DNA of 64,000 nt from positions 310,001 through 374,000 of the forward strand of contig CAWGMB010000019.1 of the NCBI GenBank assembly GCA_963823515.1, in the 5' to 3' direction. Shown piece by piece: positions 19,359 to 27,436 of the stretch. The notes beneath the pieces are model-generated. The model was not told the DNA's origin, did no database searches, and saw only the letters and a list, made by a program, of their open reading frames with translations. Position 1 is the first letter of the stretch. Each line of letters opens with the position of its first letter. This DNA comes from Miltoncostaea sp963823515. Its GTDB lineage: Bacteria; Actinomycetota; Thermoleophilia; Miltoncostaeales; Miltoncostaeaceae. The translations under genes were made by a program, and so were the position numbers.

Positions 19359-20663
19359 GTGCCGATCAAGAACGTCGTCTACCGCCAGCGCGAGGCCGGC
19401 CAGGTCCTCACCGACCTGTCCGACTACCGGAGGGCGGGCGGATACGAGGCCCTGCGCACGGCCCTCTCCGAGATGGACCGCGACGAGGCGGTCTACGCCT
19501 TCGTGCGCTCGGGCCTGCGCGGGCGCGGCGGCGCCGGCTTCCCCATGGGCCGCAAGGCCAGCTTCATCCCGAAGGACTCGACGCTCCCGGCCTACGTCGT
19601 CTGCAACGCCGACGAGAGCGAGCCGGGGACCTTCAAGGACCGCGAGCTGATGGAGACCAACCCGTTCCAGCTCCTCGAGGGCGTCACGCTCGCCGGCTAC
19701 GCGATCGGGGCCGTGCGCGGGTACATCTACATCCGCGGGGAGTACGAGCACCAGGCCCGGATCCTCGATTCGGCCATCGCGCAGGCGCGCGCGGCCGGGT
19801 TCCTGGGCCGGGGCGTCGCCGGCTCGTCCTTCGACTTCGACATCACGCTCTACCGCGGCGCCGGCGCCTACATCTGCGGCGAGGAGACCGCGCTGCTGGA
19901 GAGCCTCGAGGGTAAGCGCGGCCAGCCGCGCCTCAAGCCGCCCTTCCCGGCCGTCGCCGGCCTCTACGCCTCGCCGACGCTGATCAACAACGTCGAGACG
20001 CTCTCGGCGCTGCCCGCGATCGTGGAGCACGGCCCCGACTGGTACGCCGCGATGGGCACCGAGAAGAGCACGGGCACCAAGATCTTCTCGATCTCCGGCC
20101 ACGTGATGAAGCCGGGCAACTACGAGATCGTCCTGCACGACACCACGCTGCGCGAGCTGGTCTACGACATCGCGGGCGGCTTCCGCCCGGGCCGCGAGTT
20201 CGCGGCGGCGTGGGTGGGCGGCTCGAGCGTGAACGTCCTCGGTCCCGAGGCCCTCGACACGCCGCTCGACTACGAGTCGATGGCCGAGGCCGGCAGCTCG
20301 CTGGGCTCGGCGGGCTGCATCGTGATGGACGACTCGGGCTCGATCGTGCGCGCGACGCTGCGCCTCGCCCACTTCTACCGCCACGAGTCCTGCGGCAAGT
20401 GCACCCCCTGCCGCGAGGGCACGCTCTGGCTGGAGCGGATCCTCCAGCGGATCGTCAACGGCGAGGGCCGCATGGAGGACCTCGAGCTGATCGAGTCGCT
20501 GGCCGGCCGGATGGTGGGACGCGTGCTCTGCGCCCTGGCCGACACCGGCGTACTGCCGGTCGTGAGCGCGGTGACGCGGTTCCGCGACGACTTCGTGCGC
20601 GCCATCGAGAACGGCGGGGAACCCCGGCCCGAGCCCATGATGGAGGTGGCCGTCGGTGGCTGA
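19359..20663 (+). CDS. nuoF: NADH-quinone oxidoreductase subunit F (51 kDa, NADH-binding)
   Basis: The 434-residue subunit binds NADH and FMN through GLRGRGGAGFPMGRK (about residues 50-64), CNADESEPGTFKDR and YICGEETALLESLEGKRG. It holds cluster N3 through ESCGKCTPCREG plus a fourth cysteine near residue 389 (GRVLCALAD). The GTG start at 19359 follows a GGCGGAG site. The final eight bases overlap nuoG. Confidence 0.96.
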   Translation: MPIKNVVYRQREAGQVLTDLSDYRRAGGYEALRTALSEMDRDEAVYAFVRSGLRGRGGAGFPMGRKASFIPKDSTLPAYVVCNADESEPGTFKDRELMETNPFQLLEGVTLAGYAIGAVRGYIYIRGEYEHQARILDSAIAQARAAGFLGRGVAGSSFDFDITLYRGAGAYICGEETALLESLEGKRGQPRLKPPFPAVAGLYASPTLINNVETLSALPAIVEHGPDWYAAMGTEKSTGTKIFSISGHVMKPGNYEIVLHDTTLRELVYDIAGGFRPGREFAAAWVGGSSVNVLGPEALDTPLDYESMAEAGSSLGSAGCIVMDDSGSIVRATLRLAHFYRHESCGKCTPCREGTLWLERILQRIVNGEGRMEDLELIESLAGRMVGRVLCALADTGVLPVVSAVTRFRDDFVRAIENGGEPRPEPMMEVAVGG

Positions 20664-22947
20664 TTACGCGCCCGTCGATCTGACCACCGAGGACCAGGTC
20701 GAGTTCGAGCTCAACGGGAGGAAGGTCACCGCGCCCGCGGGCACGATGCTGGTGGACGCGGCCTTCGCGCACGGCGTCGAGGTCCCGATCTTCTGCTACG
20801 AGCCCCGCCTCGGCGCGCCGATCGGGGCCTGTCGCATGTGCCTGGTCGAGATCGAGGGCATGCGCGGGCTCCAGACCGCCTGCAGCACGCCGGTGCAGCC
20901 GGACATGGTCGTGCGGACCGACTCGGAGGCCGCGGCCGACGGGCATGAGGGCGTGCTCGAGTTCCTGCTCGAGAACCACCCACTCGACTGCCCGGTCTGC
21001 GACAAGGGCGGCGAGTGCCCCCTGCAGGACCGCACCTTCCGCTTCGGCCCCGGTCGCACGCGCTTCGTCGAGGCCAAGCGCCACTTCCCCAAGCCGCTCG
21101 ACCTCTCGTCGGTGATCGCGCTCGACCGCGAGCGCTGCATCTCCTGCTACCGCTGCGTGCGCTTCAGCCAGGACGTCGCCGAGGACGGGGCGCTCGTCAT
21201 GGAGGAGCGCGGAGCCGCCGCCGAGATCGCCACCCTCACGGGCGACCAGTACACCGGCCGCTTCACCGGCAACGTCATCGACATCTGTCCGGTCGGCGCC
21301 CTCACGAGCATCCCCTACCGCTTCACGGCCCGCCCCTGGGACGTGACCAACACCCCCTCGATCTGCGGCCACGACGCCACCGGCACGAACGTGGAGCTGA
21401 CGCTCCGCGAGGGCCACGTCGCCCGCGTCACCGCGCGGCCCGCGCCGAACTACGCGGTGGAGGAGGGCTGGCTCTCCGACCTGACACGCTTCGCCTACGA
21501 CGGCAACCGCGGAGCCGGTCGCCTCACGACCCCCTTGATCCGCGACGACGGGCGGGTGAAGGAGTCGAGCCTCGACGACGCCGTGGACGCGGCGGCGCTC
21601 GTGCTCGGCCGCGGCGGCCGCGTCGGCATCCTCGTCGGCCCGGCGGCCACTGTGGAAGAGGGCTTCATCGCCCAGGAGCTGGCGCGCACGGCGCTCGGCG
21701 GGGCGAAGATCCAGCGGCTCGGCATCCCGGGCGCCGGCCTCGAGGCGATCCGCTCGCAGCCCGCCGCGCAGCTCGGCGACATCGACGCCGCGGGCCTCGT
21801 GGTGGTCGTGGGCGGGGACCCCGCCAACCAGCAGCCGATCGTGGAGCTGCGCGTGCGCAAGGCGCGCCGCCGCGACGCGGCCGTCGTGACCGTGGGCCCC
21901 CGGCCGCACGCGCTGGAGGAGGTCGGCGCGGCCGTCCGCTCCGAGCCCGGCCGCCTCGCCGCCGCCCTCGAGACGCTGGAGCTGCCCGAGGCCGAGCGCG
22001 TGATCGTGCTCTGGGACGAGGCCGACCTGGCCGCGGAGCCCGACGCCGCCGGCGCCCTCGCACGGATCGTGGGCGAGCGCGGCGCCTCCCAGATCGAGCT
22101 CGGGGCCGACGTCAACGGCGCCGGCCTGCGGGCGCTCGGCCTCGGCGCGAACGAGGTGCTCGAGGCCGCGAGCGCCGGGGAGATCGACACCCTGCTGACC
22201 ATCCACGCCGACCCCCTCGACGGGCCCGGCGGCGCGGAGTGGGGCTGGGCCCTCGGGCGCGTGCCCGCGCGGGTGGCGATCGCGTCCTTCGCGTCGGCGC
22301 TCACCGAGGCGTCAACCGTGGTGCTGCCGGCCGCGACCCACTACGAGACCGACGGCGTCTACGTGTCGATGACCGGCCGGGCCCAGCGCCTGCGCCCCGG
22401 CGCGGCGACCCCCGGGGGCGCCGCCCCCGGCTGGGAGCTGCTGATCGCCCTGGCCCACCGCCTCGGCGCCCCGCCGCCCTACCGCAGCGCCGCCCGCGCC
22501 TTCGCGGCCGCCGCCGCGTCGCGTCCGGCGCTCGCCGGGCTCGACTACGACGTCATCGGCGTGCTCGGCGCGCCGGTCGCGGCCGTCAACCCGATCTCTC
22601 CGAACGGCTCCAACGGGCCGCGCGAGGCGGCGGGGGACGGGCTCCCGCTGGTGAGCACGGTGCGCATCTTCGGAAACGCGGCCGCGCACCGCTCGCAGGC
22701 CCTCGCGGCCGTGCGCACGGGCGCCGACCTGACGCTCAACCCCGCCGAGGGCGCGCGGCTCGGCCTGGGCGACGGCGCGCGGGCGCGCCTGCGCTCACCC
22801 CACGGCGAGTGCACGCTCACCGTGCGACTGGCCGACGACCACCCGGCCGGAGCGGCCTTCGCCGCCGCCGGCGTCCCCGGCGCGGGCGTCGAGCGCCTGA
22901 TGCCCGCGGACCGCGGCCCCGTCCGCGTCGAGATCGGACCGGCGTAG
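20656..22947 (+). CDS. nuoG: NADH-quinone oxidoreductase subunit G (75 kDa)
   Basis: The 763-residue protein begins with a ferredoxin domain (CYEPRLGAPIGACRMC, then LQTAC). The His/Cys cluster region follows (HPLDCPVCDKGGECPLQD), then the 4Fe-4S set CISCYRCVRF with a distal CPVGALTS. The long C-terminal molybdopterin-oxidoreductase-like domain (from about residue 220) has degenerate repeats and no cofactor signature, as in other NuoG. GTG start inside the end of nuoF. A 163-nt spacer with two hairpins separates it from nuoH. Confidence 0.94.
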   Translation: MADYAPVDLTTEDQVEFELNGRKVTAPAGTMLVDAAFAHGVEVPIFCYEPRLGAPIGACRMCLVEIEGMRGLQTACSTPVQPDMVVRTDSEAAADGHEGVLEFLLENHPLDCPVCDKGGECPLQDRTFRFGPGRTRFVEAKRHFPKPLDLSSVIALDRERCISCYRCVRFSQDVAEDGALVMEERGAAAEIATLTGDQYTGRFTGNVIDICPVGALTSIPYRFTARPWDVTNTPSICGHDATGTNVELTLREGHVARVTARPAPNYAVEEGWLSDLTRFAYDGNRGAGRLTTPLIRDDGRVKESSLDDAVDAAALVLGRGGRVGILVGPAATVEEGFIAQELARTALGGAKIQRLGIPGAGLEAIRSQPAAQLGDIDAAGLVVVVGGDPANQQPIVELRVRKARRRDAAVVTVGPRPHALEEVGAAVRSEPGRLAAALETLELPEAERVIVLWDEADLAAEPDAAGALARIVGERGASQIELGADVNGAGLRALGLGANEVLEAASAGEIDTLLTIHADPLDGPGGAEWGWALGRVPARVAIASFASALTEASTVVLPAATHYETDGVYVSMTGRAQRLRPGAATPGGAAPGWELLIALAHRLGAPPPYRSAARAFAAAAASRPALAGLDYDVIGVLGAPVAAVNPISPNGSNGPREAAGDGLPLVSTVRIFGNAAAHRSQALAAVRTGADLTLNPAEGARLGLGDGARARLRSPHGECTLTVRLADDHPAGAAFAAAGVPGAGVERLMPADRGPVRVEIGPA

Positions 22948-22968
22948 TGCACCGTCCCACCGAATTCG

Positions 22969-23042
22969 GCGCGCTACGGCGCGCTGCACCTCAACGCGGA
23001 TGCGGCGTCCTCAGTCGGGCCCATGGCTTCGGCCATGAGCCC
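22969..23042 (+). promoter_or_regulatory. Two UNCG-tetraloop hairpins between nuoG and nuoH
   Basis: Hairpin one is GCGCGC-TACG-GCGCGC at 22969-22984. Hairpin two is GGGCCCATGGC-TTCG-GCCATGAGCCC at 23017-23042, 11 bp with one mismatch. Both close on UNCG loops, which are unusually stable in RNA. They lie in the only long spacer of the operon (22948-23110) and are not followed by a U tract, so a processing, stability or attenuation role is more likely than full termination. Confidence 0.6.
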
Positions 23043-23110
23043 TCCTTGCCTCCTTGCCCCGCGGGAACTTCGCGGCCGGGCCGTCACCGAATCCACCGGG
23101 CGGTGAACTA

Positions 23111-24103
23111 GTGGACGAAAGCTTTCTGGTGGTCGTCATCAAGGCGGCCCTGGTCATCTTCGTGGTGATCACCGCCTTCGCGTACACGCTGCTGTGGGAG
23201 CGCAAGCTCATCGGCCGCTTCCAGGGGCGCTACGGCCCCAACCGGGCGGGCCCGATCGGCTACATGCAGCCGCTCGCCGACGTCGTGAAGTTGATCTTCA
23301 AGGAGGACTTCGTCCCCAAGGGGGCCAACCGGTTCCTCTTCCAGATCGCCCCGATGATCTCGGTGTTCGCCGCGGTCGCCGCCATCGCGGTGATCCCCTG
23401 GGGCGACGGCTTCGAGTTCTACGGCCACACCGTCACCGGGGTCGGCGCCGACCTGGACATCGGCGTGCTCTTCCTGTTCGCGCTCTCCGGGCTCGGCTTC
23501 TACGGCCTGATCCTGGGCGGCTGGGCCAGCGGCAACAAGTACAGCCTGCTCGGCGCGGCGCGCACGGCGGCCCAGCTCGTCTCGTACGAGGTGGCGATGG
23601 GCCTGTCGGTGATCGGCGTGGTCATGATGGCCCAGAGCCTGTCGCTGGTGGACATCGTCCACGCGCAGAGCGACACCGCCTGGTACATCCTCTTCCAGCC
23701 GCTGGGCTTCCTCATCTTCGTCGTCGCGGCCGTCGCCGAGACCAACCGGGCCCCGTTCGACATGCCGGAAGCCGAATCGGAGCTCGTGGCCGGCTACCAC
23801 ACCGAGTACGGCGGCCTGAAGTTCGCCATGTTCTTCCTGGCCGAGTACATCAACATGATCATCATCTCGGCGCTCGGGGCGACCCTGTTCCTCGGCGGCT
23901 TCTCCGGCCCCTTCCTGCCCGGCTTCCTGTGGCTCGCGATCAAGGTCGCGGCGATGCTGTTCTTCTTCATCTGGCTGCGGGCGACGCTGCCCCGCCTGCG
24001 GTACGACCGCCTGATGAAGCTCGGCTGGAAGGTGCTGCTGCCGCTCGCCACGCTCAACCTCGTGGTGACGGCCATCGTGCTCGCCCTCGGATTCGCGGAC
24101 TAG
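23111..24103 (+). CDS. nuoH: NADH-quinone oxidoreductase subunit H
   Basis: The 330-residue membrane subunit with eight helices forms part of the quinone tunnel. Signature segments are WERKLIGRFQGRYGPNRAGP, AAQLVSYEVAMGLS and AETNRAPFDMPEAESELVAG. The GTG at 23111 is preferred because GGTGA sits 5 nt upstream and the product begins directly before helix 1. A TTG 19 codons earlier would add a non-conserved proline/glycine-rich stretch. Confidence 0.95.
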   Translation: MDESFLVVVIKAALVIFVVITAFAYTLLWERKLIGRFQGRYGPNRAGPIGYMQPLADVVKLIFKEDFVPKGANRFLFQIAPMISVFAAVAAIAVIPWGDGFEFYGHTVTGVGADLDIGVLFLFALSGLGFYGLILGGWASGNKYSLLGAARTAAQLVSYEVAMGLSVIGVVMMAQSLSLVDIVHAQSDTAWYILFQPLGFLIFVVAAVAETNRAPFDMPEAESELVAGYHTEYGGLKFAMFFLAEYINMIIISALGATLFLGGFSGPFLPGFLWLAIKVAAMLFFFIWLRATLPRLRYDRLMKLGWKVLLPLATLNLVVTAIVLALGFAD

Positions 24104-24112
24104 GTAGGGCCA

Positions 24113-24568
24113 ATGGGACTCGACGACTCACTCAAGGGCTTCGCCATCACGTTCCGGCAGATGCTGCGCAAGCCGGAGACCATCGGCTACCCCGAGCACA
24201 AGACGCCCGTCTTCCCGCGCTTCCGCGGCCGCCACCGCCTGTGGACGCACGACAACGGACTCGAGAAGTGCGTGGGCTGCTCGCTGTGCGTGGCGGCCTG
24301 CCCGGCCGACTGCATCCGGGTCGTCGCCGAGGAGAACACGCCGGAGCACCGCGTGTCGTCCGGAGAGCGCTACGCGCGCATCTACGAGATCAACATGGCG
24401 CGCTGCATCTTCTGCGGCTACTGCGAGATCGCCTGCCCGTTCGACGCCATCACGCTCGAGAACGAGTACGAGATGTCCGAGCGCACCCGCGGCGACCTGC
24501 TCTACACCAAGGACATGCTCCTGGCGCCGCATCCGAAGCCGGTCCCCGTCCGCTCCGAGGTCCCGTGA
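24113..24568 (+). CDS. nuoI: NADH-quinone oxidoreductase subunit I (2x 4Fe-4S ferredoxin)
   Basis: The 151-residue protein carries clusters N6a and N6b through CVGCSLCVAACP (Cys53, 56, 59, 63) and CIFCGYCEIACP (Cys98, 101, 104, 108). It bridges the peripheral arm to NuoB. The ATG is preceded by GTAGGG. A 48-nt gap follows, holding a promoter-like box for nuoJ. Confidence 0.96.
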   Translation: MGLDDSLKGFAITFRQMLRKPETIGYPEHKTPVFPRFRGRHRLWTHDNGLEKCVGCSLCVAACPADCIRVVAEENTPEHRVSSGERYARIYEINMARCIFCGYCEIACPFDAITLENEYEMSERTRGDLLYTKDMLLAPHPKPVPVRSEVP

Positions 24569-24602
24569 GGCTGCGTACGAAGCCGCGCCGCGGGTCACTG
24601 GG

Positions 24603-24608
24603 TAGGGT
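24603..24608 (+). promoter_or_regulatory. Internal -10 box TAGGGT ahead of nuoJ
   Basis: TAGGGT ends 8 nt before the GTG of nuoJ at 24617, and no ribosome-binding site is visible in the gap after nuoI. The arrangement matches the other leaderless starts here and would give a second transcript for nuoJ-N. Confidence 0.5.
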
Positions 24609-24616
24609 GCCGCGTC

Positions 24617-25141
24617 GTGGGTGAGAGAATCGTCTTCACGATCGCAGCCGCCTCGGCGCTCACGTTCGGGACCATGGTGATCACGCTGAAGGCCCCGTTC
24701 CGGGCGACCGTCGCCCTGATCGGGACGCTCCTGTCGGTGGCGGTGCTCTTCCTCCTGCTGGCCGCCCCCTTCGTGGCGGCGATCCAGGTGATCGTCTACG
24801 CCGGCGCGATCGTGGTGCTCTTCCTGTTCGTCATCGCCTACCTGGGCGAGCGGCCCATCGCCGACATCGGCGACCGGCTGGGCAGGTACGCGGTGTTCGC
24901 CTGGCTCGCGGTCGTCGGCCTCACCATCCAGGGCGTCATCGTGCTCGCCACGACGCAGCTGCCCGGAGTGCGCAGCGACCCGAAGACCGTCGGCGACATC
25001 GGCAGCCCCGAGGCGATCGGCCGGTCCTTCATCGACACCTACATCGTGCCCTTCGAGGCGACGTCGCTCGCCCTGCTCGTGGCCGCCGTCGGCGCGGTGA
25101 TGCTCGCCAAGCGCGCGGTCAAGTCGGAGGGCGGCCGATGA
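24617..25141 (+). CDS. nuoJ: NADH-quinone oxidoreductase subunit J
   Basis: The 174-residue membrane subunit has five helices. The conserved third-helix region VAAIQVIVYAGAIVVLFLFVI contains the pi-bulge glycine important for proton-pump coupling. The gene overlaps nuoK by ATGA. The start is GTG, apparently served by its own upstream promoter-like sequence. Confidence 0.94.
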   Translation: MGERIVFTIAAASALTFGTMVITLKAPFRATVALIGTLLSVAVLFLLLAAPFVAAIQVIVYAGAIVVLFLFVIAYLGERPIADIGDRLGRYAVFAWLAVVGLTIQGVIVLATTQLPGVRSDPKTVGDIGSPEAIGRSFIDTYIVPFEATSLALLVAAVGAVMLAKRAVKSEGGR

Positions 25142-25491
25142 CCTCCGTCCTCGCGCTGGGCACCGCCGCCGTGGGCGACCCCCAGGAGGGGGTGCCCCTC
25201 GCGCTCTACCTCGCGGTCTCCGGCGGCCTGTTCATGCTCGGGCTGCTCGGCGTGCTCACGCGCCGCAACCCGCTCCTCCTCTTCCTCGCCGTCGAGCTCC
25301 TGCTGAACTCGGCCAACCTCGCCCTGGTCGGCTTCAGCCGCTACTGGAACGTAACCGACGGCCACGTCTTCGCCCTCGTGGTGATGGTCGTCGCGGCCGC
25401 AGAGGTCGTGATCGGGCTCGGGCTGGTCGTGGCGGTGTTCCGCCAGCGCCTGGCGCTCGACGTGGATCAGATGTCCTCGATGAAGGGCTAG
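25138..25491 (+). CDS. nuoK: NADH-quinone oxidoreductase subunit K
   Basis: The 117-residue MnhC-like subunit has three helices and the family core NPLLLFLAVELLLNSANLAL, with the membrane glutamate in VELLLN and a second glutamate in VVAAAEVVIGLGLVVAVFR. The N-terminal 15-residue extension is longer than in E. coli NuoK. Confidence 0.95.
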   Translation: MTSVLALGTAAVGDPQEGVPLALYLAVSGGLFMLGLLGVLTRRNPLLLFLAVELLLNSANLALVGFSRYWNVTDGHVFALVVMVVAAAEVVIGLGLVVAVFRQRLALDVDQMSSMKG

Positions 25492-25503
25492 GGCAGAACA
25501 CCG

Positions 25504-27411
25504 GTGATCTCCGTCCTCGCGTGGCTGGTGCTCGGGCTCCCCCTGCTCGGGTGCGTGATCCTGTCGCTCTGGCCGAACGAGCCCGACCGGCGCCTCACGC
25601 GCCTGGTGGGCGTGGGCCTGCCCGCCGTCTCCTTCGTCCTGACGGTGATCATCTTCGCCACCCTGCTCGGCCGCGACGCCGAGGACCGGCTGGAGATCAC
25701 GACGCTCTGGAACTGGGTCCAGAGCGATGGCCTCTCGATCGACCTGTCGCTGCAGATCGACACGCTCTCGGTGCTGATGATGCTGGTCATCACCGGCGTC
25801 GGCTCGCTCATCATCCTCTACTCCACCGAGTACATGGGGCACGACCGCGACTACCGGCGCTTCTTCGCCGAGATGGGCTTCTTCCTCTTCGCGATGCTCC
25901 TGCTGGTCGAGGCCGGGAACTTCTTCTTCCTGATCGTCGGCTGGGGCCTGGTGGGCCTCGCCTCCTACCTGCTCATCGGCTACTACTACGAGCGCCCGTC
26001 GGCCGTCGCGGCGGCCAAGAAGGCCTTCGTGGTGAACGTGATCGGCGACGTCGGCATGGTGCTCGGGGCCTTCCTGCTGGTGCGCGAGCTCGGCACGCTC
26101 GACTACGGCGAGGTGTTCGCCACCGCCCCCGAGGGCCTCGGAATGGACACCGGCGTCGCCACCGCGGTGGCCCTGCTGCTGTTCGTGGGCGCCGCCGCCA
26201 AGAGCGCGCAGATCCCCCTCCACACCTGGCTGCCGGACGCGATGGAGGGCCCGACCCCGGTCAGCGCCCTCATCCACGCCGCCACCATGGTGACCGCCGG
26301 CGTCTACATGATCGTGCGCTGCAACGTGCTCTACGAGCTCGCCCCGATCGCCGGTGACATCGTCGCCGTGACCGGTGCGGCCACCCTGCTGATGGCGGCC
26401 ACGATCGCCCTCGTGCAGGAGGACATCAAGCGCGTCCTCGCCTGGAGCACCGTCAGCCAGATCGGCTACATGATCATGGGCGCCGGACTCGGCGTGTACG
26501 ACGGCGCGATGTTCCACTTCCTCACGCACGCCTTCTTCAAGGCCCTCCTCTTCCTCTCGGTCGGGATCGCGATCCACGCGCTGGCCGGCGAGCAGAGCCT
26601 GGACCGCATGGGCGGCCTGCGACGCCACCTGCGCCTGACGCACGTCGCGGTCCTGGTCGGCTGCCTCGCGATCGCCGGCATCCCGCCCTTCTCCGGCTTC
26701 TTCAGCAAGGACGAGATCCTGGCGACGGCGGCAGACGCCGGGACGCTCGGGGTGATCTGCGCCACCGTGGGCGTGCTCGGCGCCGGCCTGACGGCCTTCT
26801 ACATGTTCCGGCTCTTCTTCCGGGCCTTCTGGGGCCCGGAGCCCGCGGGCGGCTACGCGCACGCGCCCCACGAGGCCGGCTGGGCGATGTCCTTGCCGGT
26901 CGTGATCCTCAGCATCGGCGCCGCGACCGCCGGCTTCCTCCAGGTGCCGGGCGGCTGGCATCTGGTGACGGACTGGCTCGAGCCGACGATCCTCGCCGAC
27001 CCCGGCCTCGAGCCGACCACCTCCGCCGAGTGGTTGGTCAGCATCGTGAGCGTCTCCCTCGCCGTCGTCGCGATCGCTCTCGCCTGGTGGGTCTTCGTGG
27101 CGGACCCGGAGCGGCGCCTGCGCCTCGCCGGCACCGCTCCCGGCACCCGCACGCTGCTGGCCGACCAGTACCGCTTCGACGAGGTCTATGAGGAGGCGCT
27201 CATCCAGCCCGGTCGCGATCTCGGTGACGTGCTCACCGACCCAGTGGAGCGCTACGGCGTCCAGGGGACCGTCGAGGGCGTCGTGCGGGGCGTGATCGAC
27301 ACCGGGCGCGGCCTCCGCGTCGTCCAGACGGGCCTCGTGCGCTCGTACGCCTTCGCGATGGTCGCGGGCGTCGTCGCGGTCGGGATCATCTTCAGCCTGG
27401 CGATGCGTTGA
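25504..27411 (+). CDS. nuoL: NADH-quinone oxidoreductase subunit L
   Basis: The 635-residue antiporter-like subunit is the distal proton pump. Landmarks are GWGLVGLASYLLIGYYYERP, the channel lysine region AAKSAQIPLHTWLPDAMEGP, TPVSALIHAATMVTAGVYMI, and VQEDIKRVLAWSTVSQIGYM. The long lateral helix expected at the C-terminus corresponds to the stretch from about residue 520. GTG start. Confidence 0.95.
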   Translation: MISVLAWLVLGLPLLGCVILSLWPNEPDRRLTRLVGVGLPAVSFVLTVIIFATLLGRDAEDRLEITTLWNWVQSDGLSIDLSLQIDTLSVLMMLVITGVGSLIILYSTEYMGHDRDYRRFFAEMGFFLFAMLLLVEAGNFFFLIVGWGLVGLASYLLIGYYYERPSAVAAAKKAFVVNVIGDVGMVLGAFLLVRELGTLDYGEVFATAPEGLGMDTGVATAVALLLFVGAAAKSAQIPLHTWLPDAMEGPTPVSALIHAATMVTAGVYMIVRCNVLYELAPIAGDIVAVTGAATLLMAATIALVQEDIKRVLAWSTVSQIGYMIMGAGLGVYDGAMFHFLTHAFFKALLFLSVGIAIHALAGEQSLDRMGGLRRHLRLTHVAVLVGCLAIAGIPPFSGFFSKDEILATAADAGTLGVICATVGVLGAGLTAFYMFRLFFRAFWGPEPAGGYAHAPHEAGWAMSLPVVILSIGAATAGFLQVPGGWHLVTDWLEPTILADPGLEPTTSAEWLVSIVSVSLAVVAIALAWWVFVADPERRLRLAGTAPGTRTLLADQYRFDEVYEEALIQPGRDLGDVLTDPVERYGVQGTVEGVVRGVIDTGRGLRVVQTGLVRSYAFAMVAGVVAVGIIFSLAMR

Positions 27412-27436
27412 TGCCCCTCTCCGGAAGGGGTCTCTA

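Noticed and set aside
22948..23110. Riboswitch between nuoG and nuoH
   Set aside because: Only two simple hairpins are visible, with no conserved aptamer core. Described as hairpins instead.
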